64,000 nt of DNA, from the NCBI GenBank assembly GCA_052387675.1, contig JBQTIY010000007.1, positions 62,001-126,000 on the forward strand, read 5' to 3'. The notes beneath the pieces are model-generated. The model had not been told where the DNA came from. It ran no database searches and saw only the letters and a list, made by a program, of their open reading frames with translations. Source of the stretch: JBQTIY01 sp052387675 (GTDB lineage: Bacteria > Planctomycetota > B15-G4). A program made the position numbers and the translations under genes. Shown piece by piece: positions 24,892 to 34,060 of this stretch; the first letter of the stretch is position 1, and each line of letters opens with the position of its first letter.

Positions 24892-26538
24892 ATGACGGAC
24901 AAGGAGCAGTGGGGCACACGCGTCGGTCTGGTGCTGGCCATGGCCGGCAACGCAGTGGGCCTGGGCAACTTCCTGCGCTTCCCCGCGCAAGCCGCGCAGA
25001 ACGGCGGCGGCGCCTTCATCATCCCCTACCTCGTGAGCTTCCTGCTCATGGGCATCCCGCTGCTCTGGGTGGAGTGGGCCATGGGCCGGCACGGCGGGCA
25101 GCATGGCCACCACTCAGCGCCCGGCATGCTCGACGTGCTCGGCCGCGGCAAGTTCTGGAAGTACCTCGGCGTCTTCGGCCTCTTCACCAACCTCGCCGTG
25201 GCGGCCTACTACTGTTACATCGAGAGCTGGACGCTGGGCTACGTCTGGTACTCGGTCTCACAGACTTTTTCGGGCATGGCGCCCGGTGAGGTCGCGCAGC
25301 ACTTCACCAACTACATCGACGGAGCGCCTATCGGCCTGGCCAACTGGCCTTCCGTGGCGCTGGGCTTCTTCGCCGTCACGCTGGCGCTCAATGTCTACAT
25401 CCTCTCGCGCGGCCTAGCCAAGGGCATCGAGCTCGTGGCCAAGATCGGCATGCCGCTGCTGCTGGCCTTCGGCGCCTTCCTTGCTATCCGGGCGCTCACA
25501 CTCGGCCCGGGAGTGGCCGGCGCGACGCACAGCGCCATGGAGGGTGTGAACTTCCTCTGGCAGCCGCAGTACCACGAGCTCGGCAACCCCAAGGTCTGGG
25601 TGGCCGCCGCGGGCCAGATCTTCTTCACGCTCTCGGTGGGCATGGGCACGATCCACTGCTACGCCTCCTACGTCGGAAAGGATCAGGACGTGGCGCTCAA
25701 CGGCGCCTCGGCCGGCTGGATGAATGAGTTCGTCGAGGTGATCCTCGGCGCCTCGGTGGTCGTGCCGCTCGCGACGGCTTACCTCGGCCTGGACTGGGTC
25801 AAGGACAACGCCGGTCTCACGATGGCCTTCCGCACCATGCCGACGCTCTTCGAGAACTGGGGCCCCACGCTGGCCATGCTGGCCGGCACGATGTGGTTTG
25901 GCTTGCTCTTCTTCGCCGGCATCACGAGTTCGCTGGCCATGGGCCAGCCGGTCATGGCCTTCCTGCAAGATGAGTTCGGCCACAGCCGGCGCAAGGCCGC
26001 AGTGCTCTTCGGCTTGGCCACCTTGCTGCTGGCCATCCCCTGTATTTTCTTTTTCAGCGCCGGAGCCTTCGACGAGTTCGACTGGTGGGCCGGCTCGGTG
26101 GCGCTGGTCATCTTCGCGCTGGCCGAAGCCATCCTCTTCGGCTGGGTCTTCGGCATCGACAAGGGCTGGGCCGAGATCACGCGCGGCGCGGACATTCGCG
26201 TACCGACCATCTTCAAGTTCGTGATCAAGTACGTGACGCCGCTCTTCCTCTTCGTCGTCTTTGCGGCCTACCTCGTGAAACCGATGGGCAATGACTTTGC
26301 CGGGGCCTTCTCCAGCCTCACCAGCGGCACCGGCTGGCCGCTCGCGCCCGACGGCATCCTGGGTCAGATCTTCCGCGTCGGCGTGACGGACTACACCTGG
26401 TTCGACGCCGCCGGCGAACCCACGCGCTACATGGTGCAGGACCTCACGCGCCTGCTGCTCATGCTCACCTTCCTCGGCCTGTGCCTCATGGTGAAGGTCG
26501 CTTGGAAACGTCGCGCCGCACGCGGGAGGCCGTCATGA
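24892..26538 (+). CDS. Sodium:neurotransmitter symporter-family (NSS) transporter
   Basis: 548 residues with about 12 membrane helices. The N-terminal TM1 signature 'AGNAVGLGNFLRFPAQAAQN' followed by 'GGGAFIIPYL' is the Na+/substrate site of LeuT-fold NSS proteins. Such proteins take up amino acids (often Met, Ala, Trp, Leu) with Na+. ATG 24892 starts 'MTDKEQWGTRVG', typical of the family; the open frame upstream overlaps the divergent gene and was not used. The stop overlaps the start of a 43-codon small-subunit gene as ATGA, which points to the MetP/MetS-type subfamily. Confidence 0.92.
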   Translation: MTDKEQWGTRVGLVLAMAGNAVGLGNFLRFPAQAAQNGGGAFIIPYLVSFLLMGIPLLWVEWAMGRHGGQHGHHSAPGMLDVLGRGKFWKYLGVFGLFTNLAVAAYYCYIESWTLGYVWYSVSQTFSGMAPGEVAQHFTNYIDGAPIGLANWPSVALGFFAVTLALNVYILSRGLAKGIELVAKIGMPLLLAFGAFLAIRALTLGPGVAGATHSAMEGVNFLWQPQYHELGNPKVWVAAAGQIFFTLSVGMGTIHCYASYVGKDQDVALNGASAGWMNEFVEVILGASVVVPLATAYLGLDWVKDNAGLTMAFRTMPTLFENWGPTLAMLAGTMWFGLLFFAGITSSLAMGQPVMAFLQDEFGHSRRKAAVLFGLATLLLAIPCIFFFSAGAFDEFDWWAGSVALVIFALAEAILFGWVFGIDKGWAEITRGADIRVPTIFKFVIKYVTPLFLFVVFAAYLVKPMGNDFAGAFSSLTSGTGWPLAPDGILGQIFRVGVTDYTWFDAAGEPTRYMVQDLTRLLLMLTFLGLCLMVKVAWKRRAARGRPS

Positions 26539-26666
26539 ATCCCCAAGATGCTGTCTCGCCCATGACGACCGAAGCCTGGACGTTCATGCTGGTGACCTGG
26601 AGCATCGTGGTCTTCTTCACCGTGAAGTTCTTCCTCAAGGTGCTGAAGACGCCGCCCAAGCCGTAG
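26535..26666 (+). CDS. NSS transporter small subunit, MetS-like
   Basis: 43 residues with a single membrane helix ('FMLVTWSIVVFFTVKFFLKV') and a short basic, Pro-ending tail. Corynebacterium MetP needs the small subunit MetS, encoded just downstream; this gene has the same position, size and topology and is coupled by ATGA to the NSS transporter gene. It is below the usual gene-calling size and easily missed. The start ATG 26535 could be followed by an internal ATG at codon 10 ('MTTEAWTF'). A copy of the dispersed repeat starts 8 bp after its stop. Confidence 0.75.
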   Translation: MNPQDAVSPMTTEAWTFMLVTWSIVVFFTVKFFLKVLKTPPKP

Positions 26667-26674
26667 GGCGATGA

Positions 26675-26826
26675 GCGCTCAGTGCGCCCGCGGCGGGGGC
26701 TCGGCGGCGCCGCTCAGACACCTCGCCGACTCGGCCGATGCGGCCGAGAGGTCGGCTCGGAACTCGCGGTCCGCCGCCCCCCGCCGCGTCGCACACCGCT
26801 GCATGGGTGAAAGGCAATTGGCTGAC
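26675..26826 (+). repeat. Dispersed structured intergenic repeat, copy 1
   Basis: Starts gcgctcagtgcgcccg, 8 bp after the MetS-like stop. Parts in order: 5' arm 'CGCGGCGGGG'; CGGCGGCGCCG hairpin; CTCGGCCG-ATG-CGGCCGAG hairpin; 'GGTCGGCTCGGAACTCGCGG'; 3' arm 'CCCCGCCGCG' then TCGCAC; and the tail 'gaaaggcaattggctgacg'. The 5' and 3' arms are complementary. It shares with copy 3 the variants CGGCGGCGCC and tccgcc (subfamily A). The ~100 bp from here to the stop of the next minus-strand gene (26827-26927) holds nothing I recognise. Confidence 0.9.
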
Positions 26827-26927
26827 GGTGAGTGAACCGCCATCGACTCTGAAAGTCTCGGCGTGTCTCTCTGTTTCGCAGCGAACTGAACTTCGCGAGG
26901 GAGGCCGAGCGAGTCAGGCCGCTGCGC

Positions 26928-27911
26928 TCAGGGCGTTGTGCCGCGCATGGCGTTGCTGGCGGCCAGGCCGAAGGGCGCGCCGGAGTCGGTGATCCAGTGC
27001 TGGAAGTAGAGACTCAGGCCTGAGGGCAGGCCGGCTGGCCACGCGGAGTTCAGCACGACCTGTCCCGTGGCGCCCGTGGGCAGTCCGGCGATCAGGATGT
27101 CGGGCTGCGGCACAAGCACGCCGCCCTTGAAGGGCGCGTTGAGCGCTCCCAGCCCGACGATGAGCGTCGAGCTGCTGCCCGTTCGCGCGTTCTGCAACGA
27201 AAGCTGCACATTGCTGCCCGAGGTCAGCGGCCCCCAGCACGAAAGCACCGGCAGGCCCTGCAGGCCGCCCAGTGCGTTGCCGAGATTCGCCCAGACTGTG
27301 CTCGAGATGCGCGCGTTGTCTGCGCCCACCTGCCAAATGTCGAAGATGAAGAAGTTCGTCGGGTCGCCGTAGAAGAAGCGGACCTCGCTCACGTTGGTGA
27401 TGACATTGTTCCAAGCGACGTTGGGCCCGGCGCAGCCGTTGAGCACGGCCCAACCCGGCGGCATGACGGTGCTCTGCGAAGGCACCGCAAAGTCGAAGCT
27501 CTTCCAGCCGGCACCCGGCTGCGGCACTTGCTCGGTGCCAAGGAAGTACACCTGGCAGCCACCGCCGGAGAGGATGAGCGCGAGCGGCCGCGCCGCCGGG
27601 AACTGCGTGGACACTGTGAGTAGGTCCACACCGACCGAGTCCACGCCGTTGGCGCGGAAGTTGCCCGAGAAGGGCGAGCCGGCGCCCGTCGTGCGGAGCT
27701 GCGGCGCGAAGGTATCCACCGAGCTGAACATGTACGCGGCCGGGTTGCCGCCACTCGTCGGGAACGTCGCGGGCGGTCCGTAGGTCCAGCCGCCGGTGTT
27801 CACGGCGAACTCGAAACCGACGACAACTCCGCCGGCCTGCACCGACGGCGAGAGGGCTGCGCCGAGCGCAACGGTGAGAGCCAATGACGTGACCGCAGTG
27901 ATGATCTTCAT
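26928..27911 (-). CDS. Secreted protein with shared C-terminal domain
   Basis: 327 residues. A classic signal peptide (Lys, hydrophobic core, cleavage after 'VQAGG') opens the protein. The N-terminal two thirds looks like a beta-sandwich ('VGFEFAVNTGGWTYGPPATF', 'FFYGDPTNFFIFDIWQVGAD'), possibly carbohydrate-binding or adhesive. The last ~85 residues ('LNAPFKGGVLVPQPDIL', then 'YFQHWITDSGAPFGLAASNA') match the C-termini of two other secreted proteins in this window. ATG 27911 is chosen for the signal peptide; the frame is open further upstream only by running antisense through repeat copy 2. Confidence 0.8.
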   Translation of the reverse strand: MKIITAVTSLALTVALGAALSPSVQAGGVVVGFEFAVNTGGWTYGPPATFPTSGGNPAAYMFSSVDTFAPQLRTTGAGSPFSGNFRANGVDSVGVDLLTVSTQFPAARPLALILSGGGCQVYFLGTEQVPQPGAGWKSFDFAVPSQSTVMPPGWAVLNGCAGPNVAWNNVITNVSEVRFFYGDPTNFFIFDIWQVGADNARISSTVWANLGNALGGLQGLPVLSCWGPLTSGSNVQLSLQNARTGSSSTLIVGLGALNAPFKGGVLVPQPDILIAGLPTGATGQVVLNSAWPAGLPSGLSLYFQHWITDSGAPFGLAASNAMRGTTP

Positions 27912-27954
27912 GCCGCCCAGGCTAGGGGCGATCCTCAAATCCGTCAATCGATAG

Positions 27955-28110
27955 GCGCACAGTGCGCCCGCGGCGGGGGCTCGGCGGTGCCGCTCAGACA
28001 CCTCGCCGACTCGGCCGAGGCGGCCGAGAGGTCGGCTCGGAACTCGCGGCACACCGACACCCCGCCGCGTCGCACACCGCTGCAATTTTTGGAAGGCAGT
28101 CGCAGTTTGC
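27955..28110 (+). repeat. Dispersed structured intergenic repeat, copy 2
   Basis: Same order of parts as copy 1, with a gcgcacag 5' edge and hairpin loop AGG (CTCGGCCG-AGG-CGGCCGAG). It carries CGGCGGTGCC and cacaccgac (subfamily B, with copies 4 and 5). It is the only copy not directly after a plus-strand stop: it lies upstream of a minus-strand secreted-protein gene and downstream of the minus-strand octahaem gene. The tail is degenerate. From 28111 to 28284 I see no gene. Confidence 0.88.
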
Positions 28111-28284
28111 TCAGCCAATGACTGAAGGCGAATTGCTGAGGCGATCGCTGTGCCGCTGATCGGGCGCAGCGCCGCGGCGACTCCTGGGGGATGCGTAGCC
28201 GGGCCTCCACAGCGCATCGCCACCGAGTTTGTGCGATCGCAGGAGCAGTGCTAGGGCGATCGCGAGGACAGACCGGCGAAGCTC

Positions 28285-28309
28285 CCCCAGGTCGCCGCAG
28301 AGCGGAGCC
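28285..28309. repeat. 25-bp motif shared with 54556-54580
   Basis: The motif begins CCCCAGGTCGCC, and the copy at 54556 differs at 2 of 25 positions. In both places it lies shortly (10-20 bp) after the stop of a minus-strand coding sequence, with a copy of the larger dispersed repeat nearby. It may be a 3' processing or termination element, or part of an older duplicated segment. Confidence 0.6.
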
Positions 28310-28319
28310 CCTAGCGGCC

Positions 28320-31300
28320 TTAGTTCTTCGAGACCGGCTTGCTGCCGCCGGCGCTCTCCATGTGGCGCAGATAGTGCTGCAACTCGCGCGCGGCCTCGGC
28401 CCAGTCGTCGATGAAGGGCTTGTACTGGCCGTCCTTCTGCTCGCCGAGGAAGGACGGCATCTTGGTGCCGGGCGAGAGACTCTGCGGATCGGCCAGCCAA
28501 TCGCGCACCCAGGCGTTCTTCAGGCGCTTGGCGGCCAGCGAGAGATCCGGACCCCAGTTGGCCTTGTCGGGGTTGCTGGGCACCTGCGTTCCCGCCGGGT
28601 GGCAGGAGTTGCACTGGAACTTGCTGAAGCGCTGCTGACCCGCGTCGAGCAAGTCGGCATCGGCCACGGGATCGTCATCCAGGCTGAAGGGCCAGGGCTG
28701 ACGCGCCTGCTCCGCAAACCAGCGCACCAGCGCCAGCGACTGCTCCTGCGTGAAGCCGAAGGTGGGCATGCGGACGTCGAGGTGCGTGCGCACGATGTAG
28801 GGCGCCACCAAGAACTGGAAGAGCCAGTCGGCGTTCACCTTGGCGCCCTCGCCGCGCAGATTCGGCGGCTGCATGGCAGGCTCTTCGATGAAGTTGCCGA
28901 TCACGCCCTCGCCCTGGCCGTGCACCAGCAGCGGGCCCTCGGGCGCGTGCTCCTCGAAGAACTCGAGCGTGTCGGCGTCCTCTTCTTCCCAGGGATCGTA
29001 GATCTCGTCGCGCAGCCAAGCGCCCGCAGCGAGCACTTCGCGCCCGCCGGCGCGCACCGGCGCGGCCATCCAATGGTTGGCGGAGACGCTGTCCTCGTCG
29101 AGCGAGGCCAGCGGCGCGGCGATGTGCCCGATCTGGTGGCAGCCGGTGCAGTTGCGCTCAGTAATCAAGCGGCTGGCCGTCTCGATCTGCCGCTCATCCA
29201 CGCTCAGCCGGCGCTTCATCGAGCTGTCGATGCCGTCCTCACGCAGGCCCACCAGGAACTGCGTCACGAGGGCAACTTCGCGCTCGCTCAGGCCGAAGTT
29301 CGGCATCTTGAGCTTGTCGCCCGGGGCCTTGACCTTCTGGTCGTAGCGCACGATGTGCGCATCGCCGTGCGCGCCAGCGACCACCGGCATCCGATCAAAG
29401 ATGCGCGGGTCGCGGAGCTTGGCGGCGTACCAGTCGTGCCGCGTGTAAGGCATGCGCTCCGGGTTGTGCGGCGAGGCCTCAAAGCCGAAGTCGAACTTGG
29501 AGAGTTCCTTGAGCGACTCCTTGGTGAGCTCCGTGCCGATGCCCATGTCGGACTCGTGGCCCGGCACGATGTGACAGCCGGCGCAGCCGTTGCGATTGAA
29601 GAGCTTCTCGCCGACGTAGTGCTCGACCTTGGCCGTGCCGCCCTCGGCACGCCAAGCCGCCACCTGCTGACGGGCATAGGCGTCACTGGAGGTGGGCGCG
29701 AGGTACTCGGCCGCGATGGCATCGAGCAGCGCATCGTCGCTCTTCGGCTGGGGCAGCGCCTCCCACTCCGGATCGCGCCCTTCCTTCAGATAGGCCGCGA
29801 TGTCCCAGGCCTCTTGCTCGCTGAGGCGCAGGTTGGGCATGACCGTGCCCTGGAAGTAGTGCCGCGGCTCGCGCAGCCAATCGTAGAGCCAGCGCTCGCT
29901 CACCTTGCTGCCCATCTTGGAGAGATCGGGGCCGTGGTTTGAGGCCACTTCCACCTTGATCTCGTCGCGAGCCATCGAGTGGCAGCCCAGACAGCCGCGC
30001 TGCTCGAACAGCTCGTGGCCGCGCTCAGCGTTGGCGGCGGTGCTGGGCGGCGCGGCCGGCGCATAACCGGTCTTGGTCAACGCCTCACGCGACTGGCCGA
30101 ACAAATAGGCCACGACGGCGCGCGCCTCCACGTCATTGCGCAGGCGCCAATCGGTCACGAAGGCATCGGCGTTGTTGTTCCAAGGTACGTCGCCGCCCAT
30201 GGCCGCGCCGGTGTTGCTCTGGTTCCAGAAGTGCGGCATGCGCGTCGTGGGCCGGAAGCCGCGCGGATCGAGCACCCACTTGTTGGTCCATTCGGGCGTG
30301 GTCTTGGCGGCCAAGTTCGTGAGATCCGGGCCCGGCTTGCGCAGGTGCTCGAAGCCCTGAATCTTGTGACAGCCGTAGCAGCCCAGCGTCTCGACCAAGT
30401 CGCGCGACTCGTTGTATTCCGGCACGCCCTGAATGCGATCGGTCTCCTGATGGCACTGGAAGCAGGAGCTGTAGACCTGGTCGCTGCGCGTCATCGGCCA
30501 GTCCCAGTAGTGGCGATGGCTGTCGTAGCCGTAGTCGGCCGTCCAGCGCGCTTCCTTCTGGGCGATGGTCTCGTGTTCGTCGGGCGAGGGCACGTGGAAG
30601 GTGCGCGGGAACTCCACCGCTTGGCCGCGGCCCAGGTGGCAGCTCGTGCAGCCGAACTCGTTCTTGGGATGCGGCGAGTTGTCGCCCACGAAGAGATCGA
30701 GGCGCGGGTGCGCCATGAAGACGCGCTTGCCGGGCTGGTCGTAGCTCTCGGCGGCGAAGGCCGGGTCGTCGATGCTCACGTGGCAGGTCGTGCAGCGATC
30801 GACCTTGCCCACGTACATGAAGTTGTAGTTGTCCTTGAGCTTGTCGAGGACGATCTGGTCGACCTTGAGCGTGGGCGCCAGCATGTCGGCGATGGGCGCG
30901 TTGCGGATGTAGTCGTTGAAGAGGTTGTGGTCGATCTTGGCCACGCGCGCCGCCGTGAGGTCGCGGTCCTCGGTGAGCGCCGTGCGCTCCTTCTCCAGAG
31001 ACACGACCGCGGCCTCCAGACCGGCAATCTCGGCCTTGACAGCTTCCAGCGCGATGTTGCTTTCGTCGGCCTCGCCCTGGCGCGCGGTGAGCGTGGCCTG
31101 GCGGACGGCCAGATCGGCCTGCGAGGCCTGAAGCCCGGCCGAGTCGCTGCCGTGTGACAGGCGCAGCTCTTCGAAGGCGTAGCGCGCCGCGTCGAACTCC
31201 GACTTAGCGAACTGGAAGAGCTGATTCTTGCGGTAGTACTCGCCCTCGAGCTGCTCGCGGCGCGTCTGCAGTTCCGCGCGCTTTTCGGCCTGGGCTTCGA

Positions 31301-32093
31301 GCGAGGCGCGTGCCGCGGCGAGTTCGCGATCCAGAGCCTCGAGCCGGGCGTTGTCCAGCGCCGCGTCGGCAGCGGCCAACTGCTCCTTGCCCATGGCGAT
31401 CTTGATCTCGCGGTGCTCGCTCTGGAATCCCTTCCAGTCGCGGCTGTAGTCGCGCCAGAGCATCCACAGCACCATGACCACCAGCAGTGCGCTGGCGATG
31501 CTGAACCACTTGCCCAGCGAGGCGCCGTCGTAGAGGCGGTCTTCGCCGAAAGCGGTGCGATCGATGGGCTGCACCGGGAAGATGGCCTTGCCGCCTTTGA
31601 CTGCGGGCTTGGCCGCGGCCTTGGCGGCGGCGCCTGCTGTGGCGCCGGACGCTGCCGCCGCGGCGGCCGGGGCCGTGGCGCCCTTGCCTGATTCCATCTT
31701 GGCCTTGAGTGCCGCGATGCGCGCGGCCATCTCGGCTTCGCCGCCGCCCGCAGCGCCCGCGGACGCCGCAGCCGCAGGAGTCGCCGAGCGCGCCGCCGCG
31801 CCAGCCGCCGGAGCCGTCGCGCCCGCACCGGCCGCCGCACCGCCCGCTGCGCCGCCCATCTTGGATTTGATCGCCGCGATGCGCGCGGCCATGTCGCCGC
31901 CCGCTGCTCCGCCGGCCGCTGCTCCGCCGGCCGCTGCGCCGCCGCCCGCTGCCGCGCCGGCGCTCGCCGCCGGCTGAGCCGCTGCGGCGCCCGCGGGCGC
32001 GCTCGACGCTGCGCCCGCCGCCCCGCCCGTCATTTGGGCGCGAATGGCCGCGATCCGCGCAGCAATCTCCGGCGGTACCTGTCCGTTGCTCAT
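28320..32093 (-). CDS. Octahaem cytochrome c subunit of a bc-type complex
   Basis: 1257 residues. The N-terminal ~170 are Ala/Gly-rich and carry three copies of a short helix, 'AARIAAIRAQM', 'AARIAAIKSKM' and 'AARIAALKAKM' (11-21, 69-79, 123-133). A membrane helix lies at 195-213 and a coiled coil at about 220-380. Eight CxxCH haem sites follow at 434, 482, 544, 572, 701, 837, 992 and 1161, so the C-terminal part is extracytoplasmic. Several haem segments resemble mono-/dihaem cytochrome c domains with downstream Met ligands ('RMPHFW', 'VMPNLR', 'KMPSFL'). It is the last gene of the Rieske/cytochrome b operon and probably replaces cytochrome c1 as electron outlet. Confidence 0.9.
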   Translation of the reverse strand: MSNGQVPPEIAARIAAIRAQMTGGAAGAASSAPAGAAAAQPAASAGAAAGGGAAAGGAAAGGAAGGDMAARIAAIKSKMGGAAGGAAAGAGATAPAAGAAARSATPAAAASAGAAGGGEAEMAARIAALKAKMESGKGATAPAAAAAASGATAGAAAKAAAKPAVKGGKAIFPVQPIDRTAFGEDRLYDGASLGKWFSIASALLVVMVLWMLWRDYSRDWKGFQSEHREIKIAMGKEQLAAADAALDNARLEALDRELAAARASLEAQAEKRAELQTRREQLEGEYYRKNQLFQFAKSEFDAARYAFEELRLSHGSDSAGLQASQADLAVRQATLTARQGEADESNIALEAVKAEIAGLEAAVVSLEKERTALTEDRDLTAARVAKIDHNLFNDYIRNAPIADMLAPTLKVDQIVLDKLKDNYNFMYVGKVDRCTTCHVSIDDPAFAAESYDQPGKRVFMAHPRLDLFVGDNSPHPKNEFGCTSCHLGRGQAVEFPRTFHVPSPDEHETIAQKEARWTADYGYDSHRHYWDWPMTRSDQVYSSCFQCHQETDRIQGVPEYNESRDLVETLGCYGCHKIQGFEHLRKPGPDLTNLAAKTTPEWTNKWVLDPRGFRPTTRMPHFWNQSNTGAAMGGDVPWNNNADAFVTDWRLRNDVEARAVVAYLFGQSREALTKTGYAPAAPPSTAANAERGHELFEQRGCLGCHSMARDEIKVEVASNHGPDLSKMGSKVSERWLYDWLREPRHYFQGTVMPNLRLSEQEAWDIAAYLKEGRDPEWEALPQPKSDDALLDAIAAEYLAPTSSDAYARQQVAAWRAEGGTAKVEHYVGEKLFNRNGCAGCHIVPGHESDMGIGTELTKESLKELSKFDFGFEASPHNPERMPYTRHDWYAAKLRDPRIFDRMPVVAGAHGDAHIVRYDQKVKAPGDKLKMPNFGLSEREVALVTQFLVGLREDGIDSSMKRRLSVDERQIETASRLITERNCTGCHQIGHIAAPLASLDEDSVSANHWMAAPVRAGGREVLAAGAWLRDEIYDPWEEEDADTLEFFEEHAPEGPLLVHGQGEGVIGNFIEEPAMQPPNLRGEGAKVNADWLFQFLVAPYIVRTHLDVRMPTFGFTQEQSLALVRWFAEQARQPWPFSLDDDPVADADLLDAGQQRFSKFQCNSCHPAGTQVPSNPDKANWGPDLSLAAKRLKNAWVRDWLADPQSLSPGTKMPSFLGEQKDGQYKPFIDDWAEAARELQHYLRHMESAGGSKPVSKN

Positions 32094-32148
32094 GGCTCGT
32101 GGGTCTCGGTCGTCGTCTCGTGGAGGCGCGGGAATGCCGCGCCGGCGT

Positions 32149-33228
32149 TCAGATGTTGAAGAAGAACTCGGGGATCGCGATCAGGTACTTCATGTTCATG
32201 GTCCAGCGCAGCAGCATCTTCCCGGGCAGCATCGCCATGAAGAGCAGCAGCATGGCCATCACGCTGTAGCGGGCGAAGCCCATCTGCTGAAAGAACTTCT
32301 TGAGCAGGGTCTTGGCGAGCAGGCCGGGCACGATTACGAAGTAAGCCGCCAGCAGCAGGAAGCCCGGCGCCTCGCGCACCAGAATGTTGTCGGGCAGGCG
32401 CGTGTCGAGCCAGCGCACCCAGACATACTCCGACAAGTTCACGTTGACCAGTGGTTCGACCTTGTGCGGATCCCAGTACTCAAAGGGTCCGAAGAAGTTC
32501 CAGTTCGGTCCGCGCAGGAAGGTGCCCAGGATGACCAGCGCCACCCACAGCACCAGGAAGCCGAACAAGAACATGGAGATCGCGAACTTGCGCTCCTTGA
32601 AGGTGTAGTAGCCATTGCCCTTGGGATTGACGTCGATGTAGGGAATGGCCATGAGGCCGATGAGGATGAAGGTGGGCAGGAGCACGCCCGCGAACCAAGG
32701 GTCGTAATAGACCAGCATTTCCTGCAGGCCCAGGAAGTACCAAGGCGCCTTGGCCGGGTTCGGCGCGCGCGTGCCCGAGGCCGGCTCTTCGAGAGGCGCC
32801 TCGACCTGGATGGCCCACCAGATGAAGGCCGCCGAGAGCAGCACCGTGAGGATGAACTCGGGGAAGATCAGGTCCGGCCAAACGAGGACCTTCTTGTTGC
32901 TCTCGAGCGCCTCCATGGGCGGCTCGCCCTTCTCGATGCGCATGTCATTGACCACCGCCTGGCGCAGCCCCAGATAGAGGCAGCCCATGAGCGCGAAGAT
33001 CATGATCACGATGGGCATGTTGTCGCCCTTCGTGATGATCAGCAGGAAGTCGTGGTTCTGCGCGCCGACGAAGAAGAAGGCCGCCGTGCCGATGGCAATA
33101 CAGGCCATGACCGCCGGCCGGAAGATGAGCCGCGGCTTCCAGATCACGAGCAGGAAGGCCAGCGTGGCCAGAGCCATGAAGGGCTCCGGCGCCGCCAGCG
33201 CATTGATGATCTTCTCGAAGGTTTCCAC
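32149..33228 (-). CDS. Cytochrome b C-terminal half (subunit IV-like)
   Basis: 359 residues and about 8-9 membrane helices. The central part aligns in style with b6f subunit IV/cytochrome b C-terminus: 'VWPDLIFPEFILTVLLSAAF', then 'APNPAKAPWYFLGLQEML', where the quinol-site PEWY is replaced by APWY. Extra N-terminal helices (1-95) and a C-terminal extension are unusual for a plain subunit IV. With the N-half encoded upstream it forms the membrane core that oxidises quinol. The GTG start is preceded by GAGGAA 9-10 bp upstream. Confidence 0.85.
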   Translation of the reverse strand: METFEKIINALAAPEPFMALATLAFLLVIWKPRLIFRPAVMACIAIGTAAFFFVGAQNHDFLLIITKGDNMPIVIMIFALMGCLYLGLRQAVVNDMRIEKGEPPMEALESNKKVLVWPDLIFPEFILTVLLSAAFIWWAIQVEAPLEEPASGTRAPNPAKAPWYFLGLQEMLVYYDPWFAGVLLPTFILIGLMAIPYIDVNPKGNGYYTFKERKFAISMFLFGFLVLWVALVILGTFLRGPNWNFFGPFEYWDPHKVEPLVNVNLSEYVWVRWLDTRLPDNILVREAPGFLLLAAYFVIVPGLLAKTLLKKFFQQMGFARYSVMAMLLLFMAMLPGKMLLRWTMNMKYLIAIPEFFFNI

Positions 33229-33249
33229 TCAGGGTTCCTCGCTCGCGGC

Positions 33250-34023
33250 CTACATCGGCCCCGAGATGCCTCCGTCCTTGCGGACGCGCCAGAAGTGCAC
33301 CGCCATGAGCAGGCCGGCGATGAGCGGCACCGCCACGCAGTGCAGCACGTAGAAACGCAGCAGTGCGCCGGCGCCCACGAAACGCCCGGCCAAGAGGCCG
33401 AAGCGCACGTCGCTGCCCGGCGTGACCAGGCTCACGTCGCCCACCACCAGCAGGCTGGCGCCCGGGCCCTCATGCCCCAGGAAGGGCGAGGCGCGCGCCA
33501 TGTTGCTGCCGACCGTGATGGCCCAGATGGCGAGCTGGTCCCAGGGCAAGAGGTAGCCCGTGAAGGAGAGCAGCATGGTGAGCAGCAGCAGGATGACGCC
33601 GATGTTCCAGTTGAACTCGCGCGGCGGCTTGTAGCTGCCGGTCAGGAACACGCGCAGCATGTGCAGCCACACCGCCAGCACCATCATGTGCGCGCCCCAG
33701 CGATGCAGCTCGCGCATGATGCCCAGCGGCACGTGTTCGCGCAGCGCGATGATGTCGTTGTAGGCGTACTCGATCGTCGGGCGGTAATAGAACATCAGCA
33801 GCACGCCCGTGATCGTCTCGAGCAGGAACAGGAAGAAGGTGATGCCGCCCATGCACCACGTGAAAGACAGCTTGATGCCGGACTTGCGCGCCTTTACCGG
33901 GTGCAAGTGCAGGAACACGTTGCTCAGCGCCGCCAGCGCGCGGTTGCGCGGCGTGTTGGGGTAGCCGTGCCTGAAGATCGACCTCCAGACCTGCGTCTCC
34001 GCGATCTTCTGCATTAGCCCCAA
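33250..34023 (-). CDS. Cytochrome b N-terminal half (b6-like)
   Basis: 257 residues and four membrane helices. The haem-ligand histidines lie in 'ELHRWGAHMMVLAVWLHMLR' and 'YVLHCVAVPLIAGLLMAVHF'; the Qi/Qo-region 'SFTGYLLPWDQLAIWAITVG' is also present. It binds two b haems in the cytoplasmic membrane and moves electrons from quinol. A TTG start at 34023 is supported by GGAGG 8 bp upstream; the ATG at 34014 is the alternative. It lies between the Rieske and C-half genes in the operon. Confidence 0.93.
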   Translation of the reverse strand: MGLMQKIAETQVWRSIFRHGYPNTPRNRALAALSNVFLHLHPVKARKSGIKLSFTWCMGGITFFLFLLETITGVLLMFYYRPTIEYAYNDIIALREHVPLGIMRELHRWGAHMMVLAVWLHMLRVFLTGSYKPPREFNWNIGVILLLLTMLLSFTGYLLPWDQLAIWAITVGSNMARASPFLGHEGPGASLLVVGDVSLVTPGSDVRFGLLAGRFVGAGALLRFYVLHCVAVPLIAGLLMAVHFWRVRKDGGISGPM

Positions 34024-34060
34024 GCGAAAATCCTCCGGCCCGTCTTGCGGTGCGCCACGC

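Noticed and set aside
27912..28223. N-terminal extension of the secreted protein through repeat copy 2
   Set aside because: The signal peptide begins at ATG 27911; the extension is antisense repeat sequence.
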